DNA of 64,000 bases, from NCBI GenBank assembly GCA_030427505.1, contig JAUICH010000006.1:229704-293703 (forward strand), given 5' to 3'. The position numbers were made by a program, and so were the translations under genes. The notes beneath the pieces were generated by a model. That model was not told where the DNA came from and searched no databases. It saw only the letters and a list, made by a program, of their open reading frames with translations. This document shows, piece by piece, positions 9,687 to 19,287 of this stretch (position 1 is the first letter of the stretch; each line of letters opens with the position of its first letter). The DNA comes from Verrucomicrobiia bacterium (GTDB lineage Bacteria; Verrucomicrobiota; Verrucomicrobiia; Verrucomicrobiales; DEV007).

Positions 9687-10466
9687 TCAAGAATTCGGTG
9701 AACTCCCGTCGGCAACAGGTTCTCCTTCGTCAGCCGCCATTTTTGAGGTTTCGGTGGTGATTGGCGTGGATGCTGGCCGCGGGGCGGAAGCCGGTGATGT
9801 TGACCCTTTGATTGGGAGCGTATCGTCTTTGCGGGGAACCACCTTATTCGAGTTTGTGAGGCTGTTATTAGCCGTCTTGTCTTCCGCGTTTTCCTCTCTG
9901 GTGACATAGAATGCTTCGATTTCTTCGTGAGATTCAAATCGAAGGAAAATATCGTAGAGTTCCGACAACTCCACGTAGCGGGAACGAAATCCACGAATGA
10001 TTTTTGGGTCCTTCTTTTCTGCCGTGCTGAGCTCAATCAGTTGCTCGCGAAGATCCAGGAATGCTGAGGCACCCTTGTGAATCTGAATGATTTCGGTGTC
10101 ACGATACCGAAAGGAAGAAAAAATAGCGATCAGTCCGCCGCCTGCCGCGACGAGGAGAGCAACAAACTCAAGCAATTCCTCAGGTAGGACATTGGAAAGC
10201 GGGGAAGCGAACGTTAATGCCGCGCAAATTGAAAGGCTTCCTCCGATAATAGTTAGGTTGGCTCGTTTGCGGCTGTTCTCTGCCGCCAAACTTTCCAGGA
10301 GGGCTCTTTTTTGCTGGGAATTAACAATCAGCCTTTCCAGTTCCGGGTTGTTTGTCTCGATGATGGTTGTTTCATCGTCAAGCCGCGCTCGAAGACTGAT
10401 TCGAACGGTTTCTTTTTTTCGGGGAACAGCTGCTGTTTTCTTGGATGACGGCTTATCGGTTGCCAT
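9687..10466 (-). CDS. Two-TM protein resembling SLATT effector-domain proteins
   Basis: The 259-residue protein has a charged N-terminus with a helix ending in ERLIVNSQQKRALLESLAAENSRKR, two adjacent transmembrane helices (LTIIGGSLSICAALTFA and LLEFVALLVAAGGGLIAIFS), then a helical region (YRDTEIIQIHKGASAFLDLREQLIELS). This layout of helix, two TMs and a post-TM helix with an LR motif is that of the SLATT domain, a proposed pore-forming effector in nucleotide-signalling defence systems. The last ~60 residues are disordered (Ser/Pro/Thr/Ala-rich). There is no nucleotidyltransferase or SLOG gene next to it, so the family assignment is by topology and is tentative. Confidence 0.5.
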   Translation of the reverse strand: MATDKPSSKKTAAVPRKKETVRISLRARLDDETTIIETNNPELERLIVNSQQKRALLESLAAENSRKRANLTIIGGSLSICAALTFASPLSNVLPEELLEFVALLVAAGGGLIAIFSSFRYRDTEIIQIHKGASAFLDLREQLIELSTAEKKDPKIIRGFRSRYVELSELYDIFLRFESHEEIEAFYVTREENAEDKTANNSLTNSNKVVPRKDDTLPIKGSTSPASAPRPASTPITTETSKMAADEGEPVADGSSPNS

Positions 10467-10710
10467 AACACAAGACCGGTGTCGTGCCGGAATCCTAAGA
10501 TAGTTTCATTTCCGGTAAGAGATGTCGATAAGATAGCCGCTAATGTATTGGTAAACCGAAACTTGAGGGGAAATAGCCGGCGGTTCCCGGCGAAGTTACG
10601 CAGCTGGGCCGTGGCGCAATAAAGGGAGTTACAAGGGATTTCGTCTGTGCTTCAATCCCGGATGGATCTGGCACACCGTTTCCAGGTTCCGAAACCCCAG
10701 TCAATTTCTC

Positions 10711-12084
10711 ATGAATTCTTCAAACGTTTCCTCCTCTTCTTCTTCCTCCACAAGCCGCCGCCGCTTTCTCCAAACCGCCGCGGCCGTGATCGCCGCGCCC
10801 ACGATTTTGCCCGCCAGCGTGCTGGGGAAGGGAGGCGCCACGGCGCCGAGCGAGCGCATTACCCTGGGCTTCGTCGGCGTAGGGGGGCGCGGGTTTCAGA
10901 ATTTGAAGGGCTTGATGAAATCCGAAGACTCCCAGGTGGTGGCGGTCTGCGATGTGGATGCGCTGCACTATGGGAAATTCGAAACCCGGCAGGGCAATCC
11001 CTACGGCAGGGAAGCTGCCAAACTGACGGTGAATGCTCACTATGAGGGGAAAAAGCTGGAAGGCTACAAGGGCTGCGACGCGTATTCCGACTTCCGCGAA
11101 GTGTGCGGCCGGGATGACATCGATGCCGTTGTGGTGAGCACGCCGGACCACTGGCACGCCCTCTGCACCCTGGAAGCGTTGAGAAACGGAAAGGATGTGT
11201 ATTGTGAGAAACCGGTGGTCCACCGTTTCCACGAAGGCCAACTGGTGGTGGCGGAAGTCGCTAAGCAAGGGGCCATTTTTCAGACCGGTTCGCAACAGCG
11301 TTCCACGGCGAACTTTCACCAGGCGGTGGAACTGATCCTAAACGGTGTGATCGGAAAGGTGAAACGGGTGGAAGTGGGCCTGCCGCAAGGCCATGCCCAG
11401 GCCGAAGGCAACACGGAAATCACCGAGCCGCCTGCCAGCCTGGACTACGGCTTCTGGACCGGTCCGACGGAGATGCTGCCCTACATGCGGGCACGCAGTC
11501 ACTGGAACTGGCGCTGGCATCTGGCGTACGGGGGAGGGCAGTTGATGGACTGGATCGGTCACCACAATGACATCTGCCACTGGGGCCTCGGCATGGACCA
11601 GAGCGGACCGGAAAGCGTGGAAGCCGTGGGATGGACCTGGCCGGAGACGGACGTTTACAACTCGCCCGTGGACTACGAGGTGCGCTGCACCTACGCGGGC
11701 GGCATCGAGACGTCCATCGGCTCGGTCAATCCCATGGGTACGAAATGGATTGGCGAGGAAGGTTGGGTGTATGTGAACCGGGGCGCGCTGGAAGCTTCCA
11801 ATCCCGACTGGTTGAAGAAGGATTTCAATCCGGGCGAAGTGAAAGCTTACAAGTCCAGCGACCACCATCTGAACTTCCTGGAGGGTGTGAAATCCCGGAA
11901 AACCTGCGTGGCTCCGGCGGAAACGGCGCACCGGTCCATCACACCGGGGCATCTGGCCTACGTGTCTCAGGAACTGGGTAAGAAGATTCAGTGGGACCCG
12001 GCGAAGGAACAGATCGTGGGAGACGAGGAAGCGCAGAAGATCCTGATGGCAACGCCGTATCGGGCGCCGTGGAAACTGGGATGA
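10711..12084 (+). CDS. Tat-exported Gfo/Idh/MocA-family oxidoreductase
   Basis: The 457-residue protein starts with a poly-Ser leader and a twin-arginine signal (SRRRFLQTAAAVIAAPTILP). It is followed by a Rossmann domain with the nucleotide loop LGFVGVGGRGFQN, and the EKP motif (DVYCEKPVVH) that carries the conserved catalytic Lys of this family. The C-terminal alpha/beta domain has YGGGQLMDWIGHHNDICHWGLG. Periplasmic members of this group in PVC bacteria act on sugars or inositols, often with tightly bound NAD(P). Length and motifs are complete. No operon partner is close. Confidence 0.92.
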   Translation: MNSSNVSSSSSSSTSRRRFLQTAAAVIAAPTILPASVLGKGGATAPSERITLGFVGVGGRGFQNLKGLMKSEDSQVVAVCDVDALHYGKFETRQGNPYGREAAKLTVNAHYEGKKLEGYKGCDAYSDFREVCGRDDIDAVVVSTPDHWHALCTLEALRNGKDVYCEKPVVHRFHEGQLVVAEVAKQGAIFQTGSQQRSTANFHQAVELILNGVIGKVKRVEVGLPQGHAQAEGNTEITEPPASLDYGFWTGPTEMLPYMRARSHWNWRWHLAYGGGQLMDWIGHHNDICHWGLGMDQSGPESVEAVGWTWPETDVYNSPVDYEVRCTYAGGIETSIGSVNPMGTKWIGEEGWVYVNRGALEASNPDWLKKDFNPGEVKAYKSSDHHLNFLEGVKSRKTCVAPAETAHRSITPGHLAYVSQELGKKIQWDPAKEQIVGDEEAQKILMATPYRAPWKLG

Positions 12085-12230
12085 ATTGATCCTGGACCCT
12101 GATAGGCCGGAAACAGGACCTGAGAATTTTGGCTAGGATTTCGGGGAGAGGAGACAGATTTCCCCAAGCGCACCAGCCGTCAACGGCGGCTTGGGATGGA
12201 CAAAATTCAATTCTGTGCCAGCGTTTGTCT

Positions 12231-12704
12231 GTGCGGTTCCGCCCAAGACATAGCCTAAACCTCCTGCTGGCCTTTTGCTGCCTGGCGCTTGGCGTGCAGG
12301 GAGGCTTGTGTGGGGGACTGGCGGCCTTGGGCGTGGAGCATCATCACCATCGTCCTGATGTGTCAGGCGGGGGACAGGGCAAGACTGCCTGCTCCTCTGA
12401 GGCCGCTCAATCGCTCCCGGCCTGTAGCCAGAAGGCGGGGTGCGACGATGAAACGGGTAAAGGCGAGCGTCTTCCTTGCCCGGAAATCAAGACTTTGAAA
12501 GAAGGAGTCGCTCCTCTGCCGTCGCTCAAAGCTCCGCCGGTCCCGGTGATGGTGTTGGTGGCCGTGGTATGGCGGGACTCTTTCTTGGCGGTGACAACGG
12601 AGCGTGACTCCAGCGAGTCATCCGAATTCCTTTCCGAACAGCCCGGTGGACCGCCTGCTTCGGTTCTGGAGTCCGTGTCCGGACTCTGCCGTTTTCTGAT
12701 CTGA
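12231..12704 (+). CDS. Small Cys/His-containing exported protein ahead of the RND operon
   Basis: I do not recognise a named family. The frame is open from 12129 and has no early ATG; a GTG at 12231 (or TTG at 12225) gives a plausible signal peptide with a basic start and the core LNLLLAFCCLALGVQG. The mature part has GVEHHHHRPD, scattered Cys residues and a late hydrophobic stretch (PVPVMVLVAVVW). Small His/Cys-rich proteins often precede metal efflux operons, and this one sits ~140 bp upstream of the TolC-like gene. Start codon and even coding status are uncertain; the context is the best support. Confidence 0.5.
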   Translation: MRFRPRHSLNLLLAFCCLALGVQGGLCGGLAALGVEHHHHRPDVSGGGQGKTACSSEAAQSLPACSQKAGCDDETGKGERLPCPEIKTLKEGVAPLPSLKAPPVPVMVLVAVVWRDSFLAVTTERDSSESSEFLSEQPGGPPASVLESVSGLCRFLI

Positions 12705-12841
12705 TCCGGCGCGCCGTTCGCGTGCCCGGCACCTTGCCCCTGCGTTCCTTGGGCGGGATGCGTCTTTCTCTATTTTTCGCGCTGTTTGGGCCGCCGTTTG
12801 GCCTGGCGCCGACCCCAAAATTTTGACCGGAAGGTCTTACC

Positions 12842-14158
12842 ATGAATCTGAGAATATCCATGTTTTTTCTACCGAAACGTCTCTTGCTCCTGCTGTTGGT
12901 GGGCGCCGTTTCCACCGTGGCCGCCCAGGCGGAGAGCCTGACGGTTCGGGAAGCCATCCAAACAGCCCTGGAACAGAACCCGGAAATGAAAATCGCGGCC
13001 CTGGAGATCGACCGGGCCAAGGCGCGCCTGCGCTGGTCCGGCCGCCTGGAGAATCCGGAGTTGGAAGTTTCGGCGTCCACCGACGCCATCGGGCTGGACG
13101 AGAACGAAGCTGCCTACGAAGTGGCTTTCGCGCAGAGTTTTCCCCTGACCTCCCGGCTGCGCGATGAGCGCGAACTGAGACGTGTTCAGGTCTTGTTGGC
13201 CGAGGTCGAACTGGCGGAGAAACGCCGGGAATTGGCCTACGCCGTGGCCGTAAACGTCAACGATCTGCTGACCACACGCCGGAAGCTGGCGCTTGAGGAA
13301 GAACTGCGCTCCATATCGGATGAGATCGAGAACTTTCTCACGGAGCGCGTCAAGCTGGGCGAGGCGTCGGCTCTGGATGTCACCCAAGTGCGGCTGACCG
13401 GGATATCACTGGACCGGGAGATCCGGGCCCTGAAAGCGGAGGCCGGACGGCTGTCTCTGCGGTTGAAAAAACAGCTTGGCTTTTCGCCCGGACACCAGGT
13501 GGAGATAGCGGGGGAACTGAAACTGCCGGACACGGCGCCGGAGGAAATGGTGCCCTTGGAGGGCGTGCTGGAGAAACGGCCCGATTACCTGAAAGCGCTC
13601 GTGACGGCGGACGAGTCGCGGGCGGAACTCGCCTTGGCGGAGGCCCGGCGCTGGGAGGATGTATCCGTCCGGGTGTTCTTGGAGCGGGAGCATTCCGTGG
13701 ATGAGCCAGCGGGTCTGGAGAGAAATACCTTTGCGGGGTTGGGCGTTTCTCTCCCGCTGCCCTTCTGGAACCGGAACGAGCAAGAGCGGGAAGAAGCCCG
13801 GATCAATACCGAGGCGGCGGCGCGGACGGTGGAGGCGGTGAAATTCGCGATTCACAGTGAACTGGAAACCGCGCTTCAGGCCCGTCAGGCGGCCTATGTG
13901 TCCGCCGCGGAAGCGTCGGGAGAAGTGCTGGACCTGGCGGAGAAGAATCTGGCTGACTTCCGCACGGCTTACGAAAACGGGCAGGCCAGCCTGCTTCAGG
14001 TGCAGCGGGCGCAGGAACAGTTGCTGGAGTTGCAGACCGCCGCGTTCGACCTGCTGCGCGACTACCACCTTTCGGACGCGGAAGTGAAGCACGTCTCAGG
14101 TTACTACAGCGACCTGCCGTCCGGAAACGAAGGGAGAGGCGCCTCTCCCGCGAAATGA
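12842..14158 (+). CDS. TolC-family outer-membrane channel of the heavy-metal RND system
   Basis: The 438-residue protein has a signal peptide and the long amphipathic helices of the TolC/CzcC/CusC family. LTVREAIQTALEQNPEMKIA and the C-terminal FRTAYENGQASLLQVQRAQEQ are the paired family motifs. A GGAAGG stretch precedes the ATG at 12842 with good spacing. It forms the outer-membrane exit duct for the pump and is the first large gene of a rightward operon with the adaptor and the pump. Confidence 0.92.
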   Translation: MNLRISMFFLPKRLLLLLLVGAVSTVAAQAESLTVREAIQTALEQNPEMKIAALEIDRAKARLRWSGRLENPELEVSASTDAIGLDENEAAYEVAFAQSFPLTSRLRDERELRRVQVLLAEVELAEKRRELAYAVAVNVNDLLTTRRKLALEEELRSISDEIENFLTERVKLGEASALDVTQVRLTGISLDREIRALKAEAGRLSLRLKKQLGFSPGHQVEIAGELKLPDTAPEEMVPLEGVLEKRPDYLKALVTADESRAELALAEARRWEDVSVRVFLEREHSVDEPAGLERNTFAGLGVSLPLPFWNRNEQEREEARINTEAAARTVEAVKFAIHSELETALQARQAAYVSAAEASGEVLDLAEKNLADFRTAYENGQASLLQVQRAQEQLLELQTAAFDLLRDYHLSDAEVKHVSGYYSDLPSGNEGRGASPAK

Positions 14159-14182
14159 GAGTCTTTAGAATTTATTCCCAAT

Positions 14183-15358
14183 ATGATTAGAAAATTTATT
14201 GTCCTGCCAGTGCTGTTCTTCCTGGTTACCCCATTCGGAAACCTGGCGGCTCAAGAGGAGGCCATCGACCCCGGCCGGGCCGCGAATACCGTTATCCTGG
14301 ATGACGTCGCGGTGAAGAACCTGGGCATCCAGCTGGTGGAGGTGGCGGAGGTAGACTTCGAGGAGACCGTCTTCTCCATCGGACGCATCGAGGAGATTCC
14401 CTCCCGGCACTCCGTTTTGAGCAGCCGCATCCCCGGACGCATTGTGGAAGTGAACGCCATCGAGGGCGACGAGGTGAAGGCTGGCGACGTGTTGGTAACA
14501 GTGGAAAGCCGGCAGCCTGGAGACCCTCCTCCCACCATTCCGCTTCCGGCCCCGATTTCCGGACTGGTCACGGAGAGCCATGTGCGGCTGGGAGAACCGG
14601 TGGAGCCGGACAGGGAGATGTTCGATATCGTGGATCTATCCGAGGTCTGGGCCGTGGCGGCGGTGCCGGAACAAGAGGCGGGTAAACTGGCCCTGGGGTG
14701 CCGCGCCCGGATTCGCGTGATGGCGCTGACAGGCGGCGATTTCGAGGGCGAACTGGTCCGCTTCGGTACCTCCGCGGACCGGGAAGCGGGAACACTGGAC
14801 GCCATCTTTCGCCTGTCCAATCCGGATAACCTGCTTCGGCCTGGCATGCGGGCGGAATTTTCCATTGTCGTTGGCTCTAGGGAGAAGGTAATGGCCGTTC
14901 CCGAGGCCGCGATCCAGGGCGACGTGGCGAGTCGCGTGGTCTACGTTAAGGACTTCGACTTGCCCAACGCCTTCGTGAAAGTGCCGGTCCAGACTGGGGC
15001 GAAAAACGACCGCTATGTCGAGATCAAGCGCGGCCTCTTTCCCGGCGATGAGGTGGTCACCACGGGCGCCTACTTCCTGGGGTTCGCGGGCGGTGGCGGA
15101 ATCTCTCTGAAAGAAGCGCTCGACGCCGCGCACGGTCACGAACACAACGAAGACGGCTCGGAAATGACTGCGGAAGACCGGGCCCGGAAAGAGCGTGAGG
15201 CCGCCGCGGCTGGGGGTGGGGGTGGCGCACCCGTGTTCCTAACCATTTTCTTCGGTGCGACGAGTGTGCTGTTGCTGGCGATTCTGATTCTCGGAACTCT
15301 GGCGCGGAGGACGAAGAGTCATCCCAAGGTCTCCGAGCCATCTCCTGGCCAGGGCTGA
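14183..15358 (+). CDS. RND efflux periplasmic adaptor with unusual C-terminal membrane anchor
   Basis: The 391-residue protein has a signal peptide, then the membrane-fusion-protein core: a barrel-sandwich hybrid split by a very short hairpin (GRIVEVNAIEGDEVKAGDVLVTVESRQPG), a beta-barrel (RIRVMALTGGDFEGELVRFG) and a membrane-proximal domain. The C-terminal part is odd: a His/Glu/Asp segment with HGHEHNEDGSE, an Ala/Gly linker and a final transmembrane helix (VFLTIFFGATSVLLLAILIL) with a basic cytosolic end. Adaptors normally have an N-terminal anchor or none. It lies 24 bp after the channel gene and 29 bp before the pump gene. Confidence 0.9.
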   Translation: MIRKFIVLPVLFFLVTPFGNLAAQEEAIDPGRAANTVILDDVAVKNLGIQLVEVAEVDFEETVFSIGRIEEIPSRHSVLSSRIPGRIVEVNAIEGDEVKAGDVLVTVESRQPGDPPPTIPLPAPISGLVTESHVRLGEPVEPDREMFDIVDLSEVWAVAAVPEQEAGKLALGCRARIRVMALTGGDFEGELVRFGTSADREAGTLDAIFRLSNPDNLLRPGMRAEFSIVVGSREKVMAVPEAAIQGDVASRVVYVKDFDLPNAFVKVPVQTGAKNDRYVEIKRGLFPGDEVVTTGAYFLGFAGGGGISLKEALDAAHGHEHNEDGSEMTAEDRARKEREAAAAGGGGGAPVFLTIFFGATSVLLLAILILGTLARRTKSHPKVSEPSPGQG

Positions 15359-15387
15359 TGAGACATCAATTGAGCCTTTTCTGAATT

Positions 15388-18300
15388 ATGCTTAACTGGT
15401 TAATTAGAAGCTCCCTCCGGCACCGCTCCATCATCCTGGTGCTGGCTGTGGTGATCCTGGCCTTTGGCGTCAGCACGACGCTGAAGCTGCCGGTGGAAGT
15501 ACTGCCGGACCTGACCAAACCCACCGTAACCATCCTGACAGAGGCCCAGGGCTTCGCGCCCGAGGAGGTGGAAACACTGGTGACCATTCCCCTGGAAAAC
15601 GCGCTCATGGGTGTGACAGGCGTGAGCCGGTTGCGGGCCACCAGTGATGTGTCGCTCTCCCTCATCGCGGTGGAGTTTGACTGGGGTACGGACATCTACC
15701 AGGCGCGGCAGTTCGTTCAGGAGCGCCTCATGGGTGTGACGGAGGAATTGCCCGAAGGCGTGGCGCCCTTTATGACGCCGGTGGCTTCCCTGATGGGGGA
15801 GATCCTGCTCATCGGGGTAGTCGATCCTACCTCGAAAACTGAGCCTCGGGACCTGCGCACGCTGGCGGACTGGAATGTCGGACGGCGGCTCCAGAGCATT
15901 CCCGGTGTGGCGGAGGTGCTGGCCATGGGGGGCGGGGTAAAACAGGTGCAGGTGCAGCCGGACCCCGACCGCATGCTGGCCCAGGGCGTGACATTGGAGG
16001 AAATACGCGCCGCCGCCTCTCAGGCGGTCAAAAACACCACGGGAGGCTTTCTCACCAGCCGGGCTCAGGAAATCATGGTGAGGAACCTGGCCATGACCAC
16101 GGACCTGGACGCCATCGGTACCACGGTGGTGCGCCATGTGAACGACCGTCCCGTGAGGTTGAAGGACGTGGCCACCGTGACTTGGGACGTGGAACCCATG
16201 CGGGGTGACGCCGCGGCGGACGGGTACCCGGGAGTGGTCATCAGCGTCACGAAGTCTCCCGGCTTCGACACCAGAAGACTGACGGACGAGGTGGAAGCCG
16301 CCCTCAAGGATTTGGAACCCAGTCTGCCGGAAGGCGTTAAGACCGTGACGCTCTACCGGCAGGCGGATTTCATCAACTTGTCTATCGGGAACCTCAAACA
16401 TGCGCTGCGGGATGGCGTCATCATGGTCACCATTGTCCTCTTCCTGTTTCTGCTGAATTTCCGGACCACGTTCATAACGTTGATGGCTATTCCGCTTTCC
16501 CTGGGAATCGCGGTGATCGTATTTCGCTTTTTCGGGCTGAGTGTGAACTCCATGACCCTGGGGGGGCTGGCGGTGGCTATCGGCATGGTGGTGGATGACG
16601 CCATTGTGGATGTGGAAAACGTATTCCGGCGGCTCCGGGAGAACGCCGGGTCAGACACGCCAAGGCCCCGCCTGGAGGTCATCGCGTCCGCCTCGGCGGA
16701 GGTGCGGAACTCCATCTTCTTCGCCACGCTACTGGTGGTGCTGGTCTTTGTGCCGCTGCTCATGCTCAGCGGGGTGGAGGGCCGCCTGTTCGCGCCCATT
16801 GCCGTTGCCACCATCGTCAGCATGGTGGCTTCCTTCGTGGTTTCGTTGACCGTCATACCGGTGCTGTCTTCTTTCCTTCTCAAGCCGAAAGCTGGGCACG
16901 AGCACAAAGACGGCCTGCTGGTGCGGGGTATGAAGGGGCTGCTGAAACACACTTGGCTGAGGCTGGCGCTGGATTACCCCATGGCGGTCATGGCCATCGC
17001 GGCCCTCCTGTTGGCGGGCGCGGCGGCCATCTATCCTCAGATGGGCAAGAATTTCCTGCCCGCGTTCCGGGAGCCAACGGTCCTGGTGGCGACCACGACC
17101 TCCCCCGGCACGTCGCTGCGGCAGACCAATGAGATCGCGGCCGTGGCGGATGAGTTGCTCCTGTCCGTGCCCGGCGTGACCACCGTGGGCCACCGGGTGG
17201 GCCGTGCCGAGCGTGGGGATCACGTGGTGCCGGTGTCCACCGTGGAGTTCGACATTGAGTTCGACGACAGTGAGCGGCCCCGGGACGAGATCCTGGAAGA
17301 GATCCGGCGGAAGATGCAGGGCATCCCCGGCACATTCAGCGCGCTGAGCGGTCCCCTGGCGGACCGGGTGGGGCACATGCTCAGTGGCGTGTCCGCCAAG
17401 ATCGCGGTGAAAGTCTATGGACCCAGTCTGGAGGAGAACCGGCGGATCGGGATGGAGATCGTGAACATCGCCCGTGGCATCCCGGGCCTGGAAGAAGCGC
17501 GGGGCGAACAGCAGGCGATGATCCCGCAACTCCGCATCGAAGTGGACCGGGAGCGGGCCATGGCCTACGGCGTGACGCCGGGCGAGTTGAATCAGGAGCT
17601 GGCCACCTTGCTAGGCGGTGAAGCCGTGGCGGAAGTCTACGAAGGCCAGCGTATCTTCGACCTTGTGGTGCGCCTGCCGGAAGCGTGGCGGGAGTCTCCC
17701 CAACGGCTGGAAAACATGTATGTGGACACAAAGAGCGGGCAGCGCATTCCGCTGAAGTTCGTGGCGGACATCCGGCAGGCCAAGGGGCCTAACACTATTC
17801 TACGCGAGAACACGAAGCGGCGCTTTGTGGTGAGCATCAACCCCACCTCCAACAACCTGGTGGAACTGGTGGAACGCCTGGAGCGCGAGGTGAAAGAGAA
17901 AGTGAAGCTGCCAGAAGGCTATCCGGAACCGAGTTTCGAAGGCGAATATGTGGCACAGCGGGACGCCTCCCGGCGCATTGCGCTGGCGTCGGCAATGATC
18001 CTCATTGTCGTGACGGTCCTGCTGTTTACCTTCTTTGGCACGCCGGTCTTCACGCTGCAGGTGCTGTGTGACATTCCCATGGCCTTGATCGGCGGGATCT
18101 TTTTTACCTGGCTGAAGCTGAATAACATCAGCATCGCCACCTTGGTGGGCTTCATTGCCGTGGCCGGCATCGCGGCGCGGAACAGCATCATGATGATCTC
18201 CCACTACCTGCACTTGATGCGGCATGAGGGCGAGGGCTTCACCCGGCAAATGGTGGAGCGGGGGACCCTGGAGCGCCTGGTGCCGGTACTGATGACGGCG

Positions 18301-18507
18301 CTGTCCGCGGGGATTGCCCTCATCCCCCTGGTACTCGCTTCGGATAAGCCGGGAAAAGAGATCCTGAACCCGGTCGCCATCGTGATCGTGGGCGGCCTGG
18401 TGACGAGCACGCTGCTCGGCCTGGGACTGACCCCGGCGGTCTTTTACGCCTTTGGCCGCAAGGCGGCCTTGAAAGCCGTGGCGGAGCAGTCTCCCGCCAC
18501 GCAATGA
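15388..18507 (+). CDS. CzcA/CusA-like heavy-metal efflux RND pump
   Basis: At 1039 residues this is a full-length RND inner-membrane pump with twelve predicted transmembrane segments and two large periplasmic loops. The N-terminal VEVLPDLTKPTVTILTEAQG and EEVETLVTIPLENAL stretches match the heavy-metal (HME) branch more than the drug (HAE) branch. The TM4 proton-relay region reads IGMVVDDAIVDVENVFRR, with the expected acidic residues. The second half keeps the FIAVAGIAARNSIMMISHY motif. It uses the proton gradient to drive metal cations through the adaptor and channel encoded upstream. Which metal (Cu, Ag, Zn, Co) cannot be decided. Confidence 0.93.
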   Translation: MLNWLIRSSLRHRSIILVLAVVILAFGVSTTLKLPVEVLPDLTKPTVTILTEAQGFAPEEVETLVTIPLENALMGVTGVSRLRATSDVSLSLIAVEFDWGTDIYQARQFVQERLMGVTEELPEGVAPFMTPVASLMGEILLIGVVDPTSKTEPRDLRTLADWNVGRRLQSIPGVAEVLAMGGGVKQVQVQPDPDRMLAQGVTLEEIRAAASQAVKNTTGGFLTSRAQEIMVRNLAMTTDLDAIGTTVVRHVNDRPVRLKDVATVTWDVEPMRGDAAADGYPGVVISVTKSPGFDTRRLTDEVEAALKDLEPSLPEGVKTVTLYRQADFINLSIGNLKHALRDGVIMVTIVLFLFLLNFRTTFITLMAIPLSLGIAVIVFRFFGLSVNSMTLGGLAVAIGMVVDDAIVDVENVFRRLRENAGSDTPRPRLEVIASASAEVRNSIFFATLLVVLVFVPLLMLSGVEGRLFAPIAVATIVSMVASFVVSLTVIPVLSSFLLKPKAGHEHKDGLLVRGMKGLLKHTWLRLALDYPMAVMAIAALLLAGAAAIYPQMGKNFLPAFREPTVLVATTTSPGTSLRQTNEIAAVADELLLSVPGVTTVGHRVGRAERGDHVVPVSTVEFDIEFDDSERPRDEILEEIRRKMQGIPGTFSALSGPLADRVGHMLSGVSAKIAVKVYGPSLEENRRIGMEIVNIARGIPGLEEARGEQQAMIPQLRIEVDRERAMAYGVTPGELNQELATLLGGEAVAEVYEGQRIFDLVVRLPEAWRESPQRLENMYVDTKSGQRIPLKFVADIRQAKGPNTILRENTKRRFVVSINPTSNNLVELVERLEREVKEKVKLPEGYPEPSFEGEYVAQRDASRRIALASAMILIVVTVLLFTFFGTPVFTLQVLCDIPMALIGGIFFTWLKLNNISIATLVGFIAVAGIAARNSIMMISHYLHLMRHEGEGFTRQMVERGTLERLVPVLMTALSAGIALIPLVLASDKPGKEILNPVAIVIVGGLVTSTLLGLGLTPAVFYAFGRKAALKAVAEQSPATQ

Positions 18508-18574
18508 ATAAGCGGGCTCATTTTCCAGACTAAGCATCAACCCAAATCCTAACCCTAGAACAAACCTACACATC

Positions 18575-19165
18575 ATGAAATTGAAACTGACTCCTGTTCT
18601 CGCGCTGATGAGCGCGGGCTTCTATGCCTTGTCCGTATCCTGCGGTTCCTCAAGCGACCCGGCGGACCACGATCATGATCACGACCACGATCATGAGGAT
18701 CACGCCGAACATGGCGATCATGAGGAGCATGCCGGGCACGCTGAGAAGGATGGGCACGAAGAGCATGCGGGGCATGAAGGGCACGCCGATCGCAAAGACG
18801 GCGGTCCGAACGGTGGCCGGATTCTCGGCTTCGCCGAACCACACCTGGAGTTCCTGGTGACCGAAGACCGGAAGGTTCGGATCTTTGCCCTGAATGACGC
18901 CCACGAAGCCGTTCCCACCGGCGATCTTGACGTTCGCGTGATCGGCGGTGACCGCACGAATCCCACGGATCTATCTTTCGCGAAGGATGGGGATACCCTG
19001 ATTTCCGACGGAGCGTTTCCGGAAGGGAATGACTTTCCCGTGGTGGTGCGGGTCACGCCCGCCGGGGGCGAAACCGTGACGGAGAAGTTCAATCTGAACC
19101 TGAACGATTGTCCGTCCTGCGATTACCCGGAATACGCCTGCATTTGCGATCACGATCACGAGTGA
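18575..19165 (+). CDS. His/Asp-rich exported metal-binding protein
   Basis: The 196-residue protein has a signal sequence ending near a Cys (ALSVSCGSSS), possibly a lipoprotein although the lipobox is weak. It is followed by ~50 residues dominated by His-Asp and His-Glu repeats (for example DHDHDHDHEDHAEHGDHEEH). A folded beta-rich domain follows (PHLEFLVTEDRKVRIFALND), ending in a Cys pair CPSC, CIC and a DHDHE tail. It is 67 bp downstream of the pump gene, so it most likely serves as a periplasmic metal sponge or sensor for the efflux system. Confidence 0.85.
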   Translation: MKLKLTPVLALMSAGFYALSVSCGSSSDPADHDHDHDHDHEDHAEHGDHEEHAGHAEKDGHEEHAGHEGHADRKDGGPNGGRILGFAEPHLEFLVTEDRKVRIFALNDAHEAVPTGDLDVRVIGGDRTNPTDLSFAKDGDTLISDGAFPEGNDFPVVVRVTPAGGETVTEKFNLNLNDCPSCDYPEYACICDHDHE

Positions 19166-19173
19166 CTCCGAAG

Positions 19174-19205
19174 CGGACGCTTCCGGAAATTCCCGGGGGC
19201 GTCCG
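19174..19205 (+). terminator. Possible hairpin terminator after the metal-efflux operon
   Basis: CGGACGC (19174-19180) pairs with GCGTCCG (19199-19205), with additional CCGG pairing inside. It lies 9 bp after the stop of the His-rich gene. There is no U-tract after it, so it could also be a stabilising hairpin. Confidence 0.4.
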
Positions 19206-19287
19206 GCCGATTCTGGTTCTCAATCGTAACGGTTTGTAACAAAATGAGAATTGGTTGAAAGAGTAACCAATAAACTAAGAAAACCCT

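Noticed and set aside
9687..10466. CBASS or other nucleotide-signalling defence operon
   Set aside because: The SLATT-like protein has no nucleotidyltransferase, SLOG or ancillary genes beside it; neighbours are a metal exporter and an oxidoreductase.
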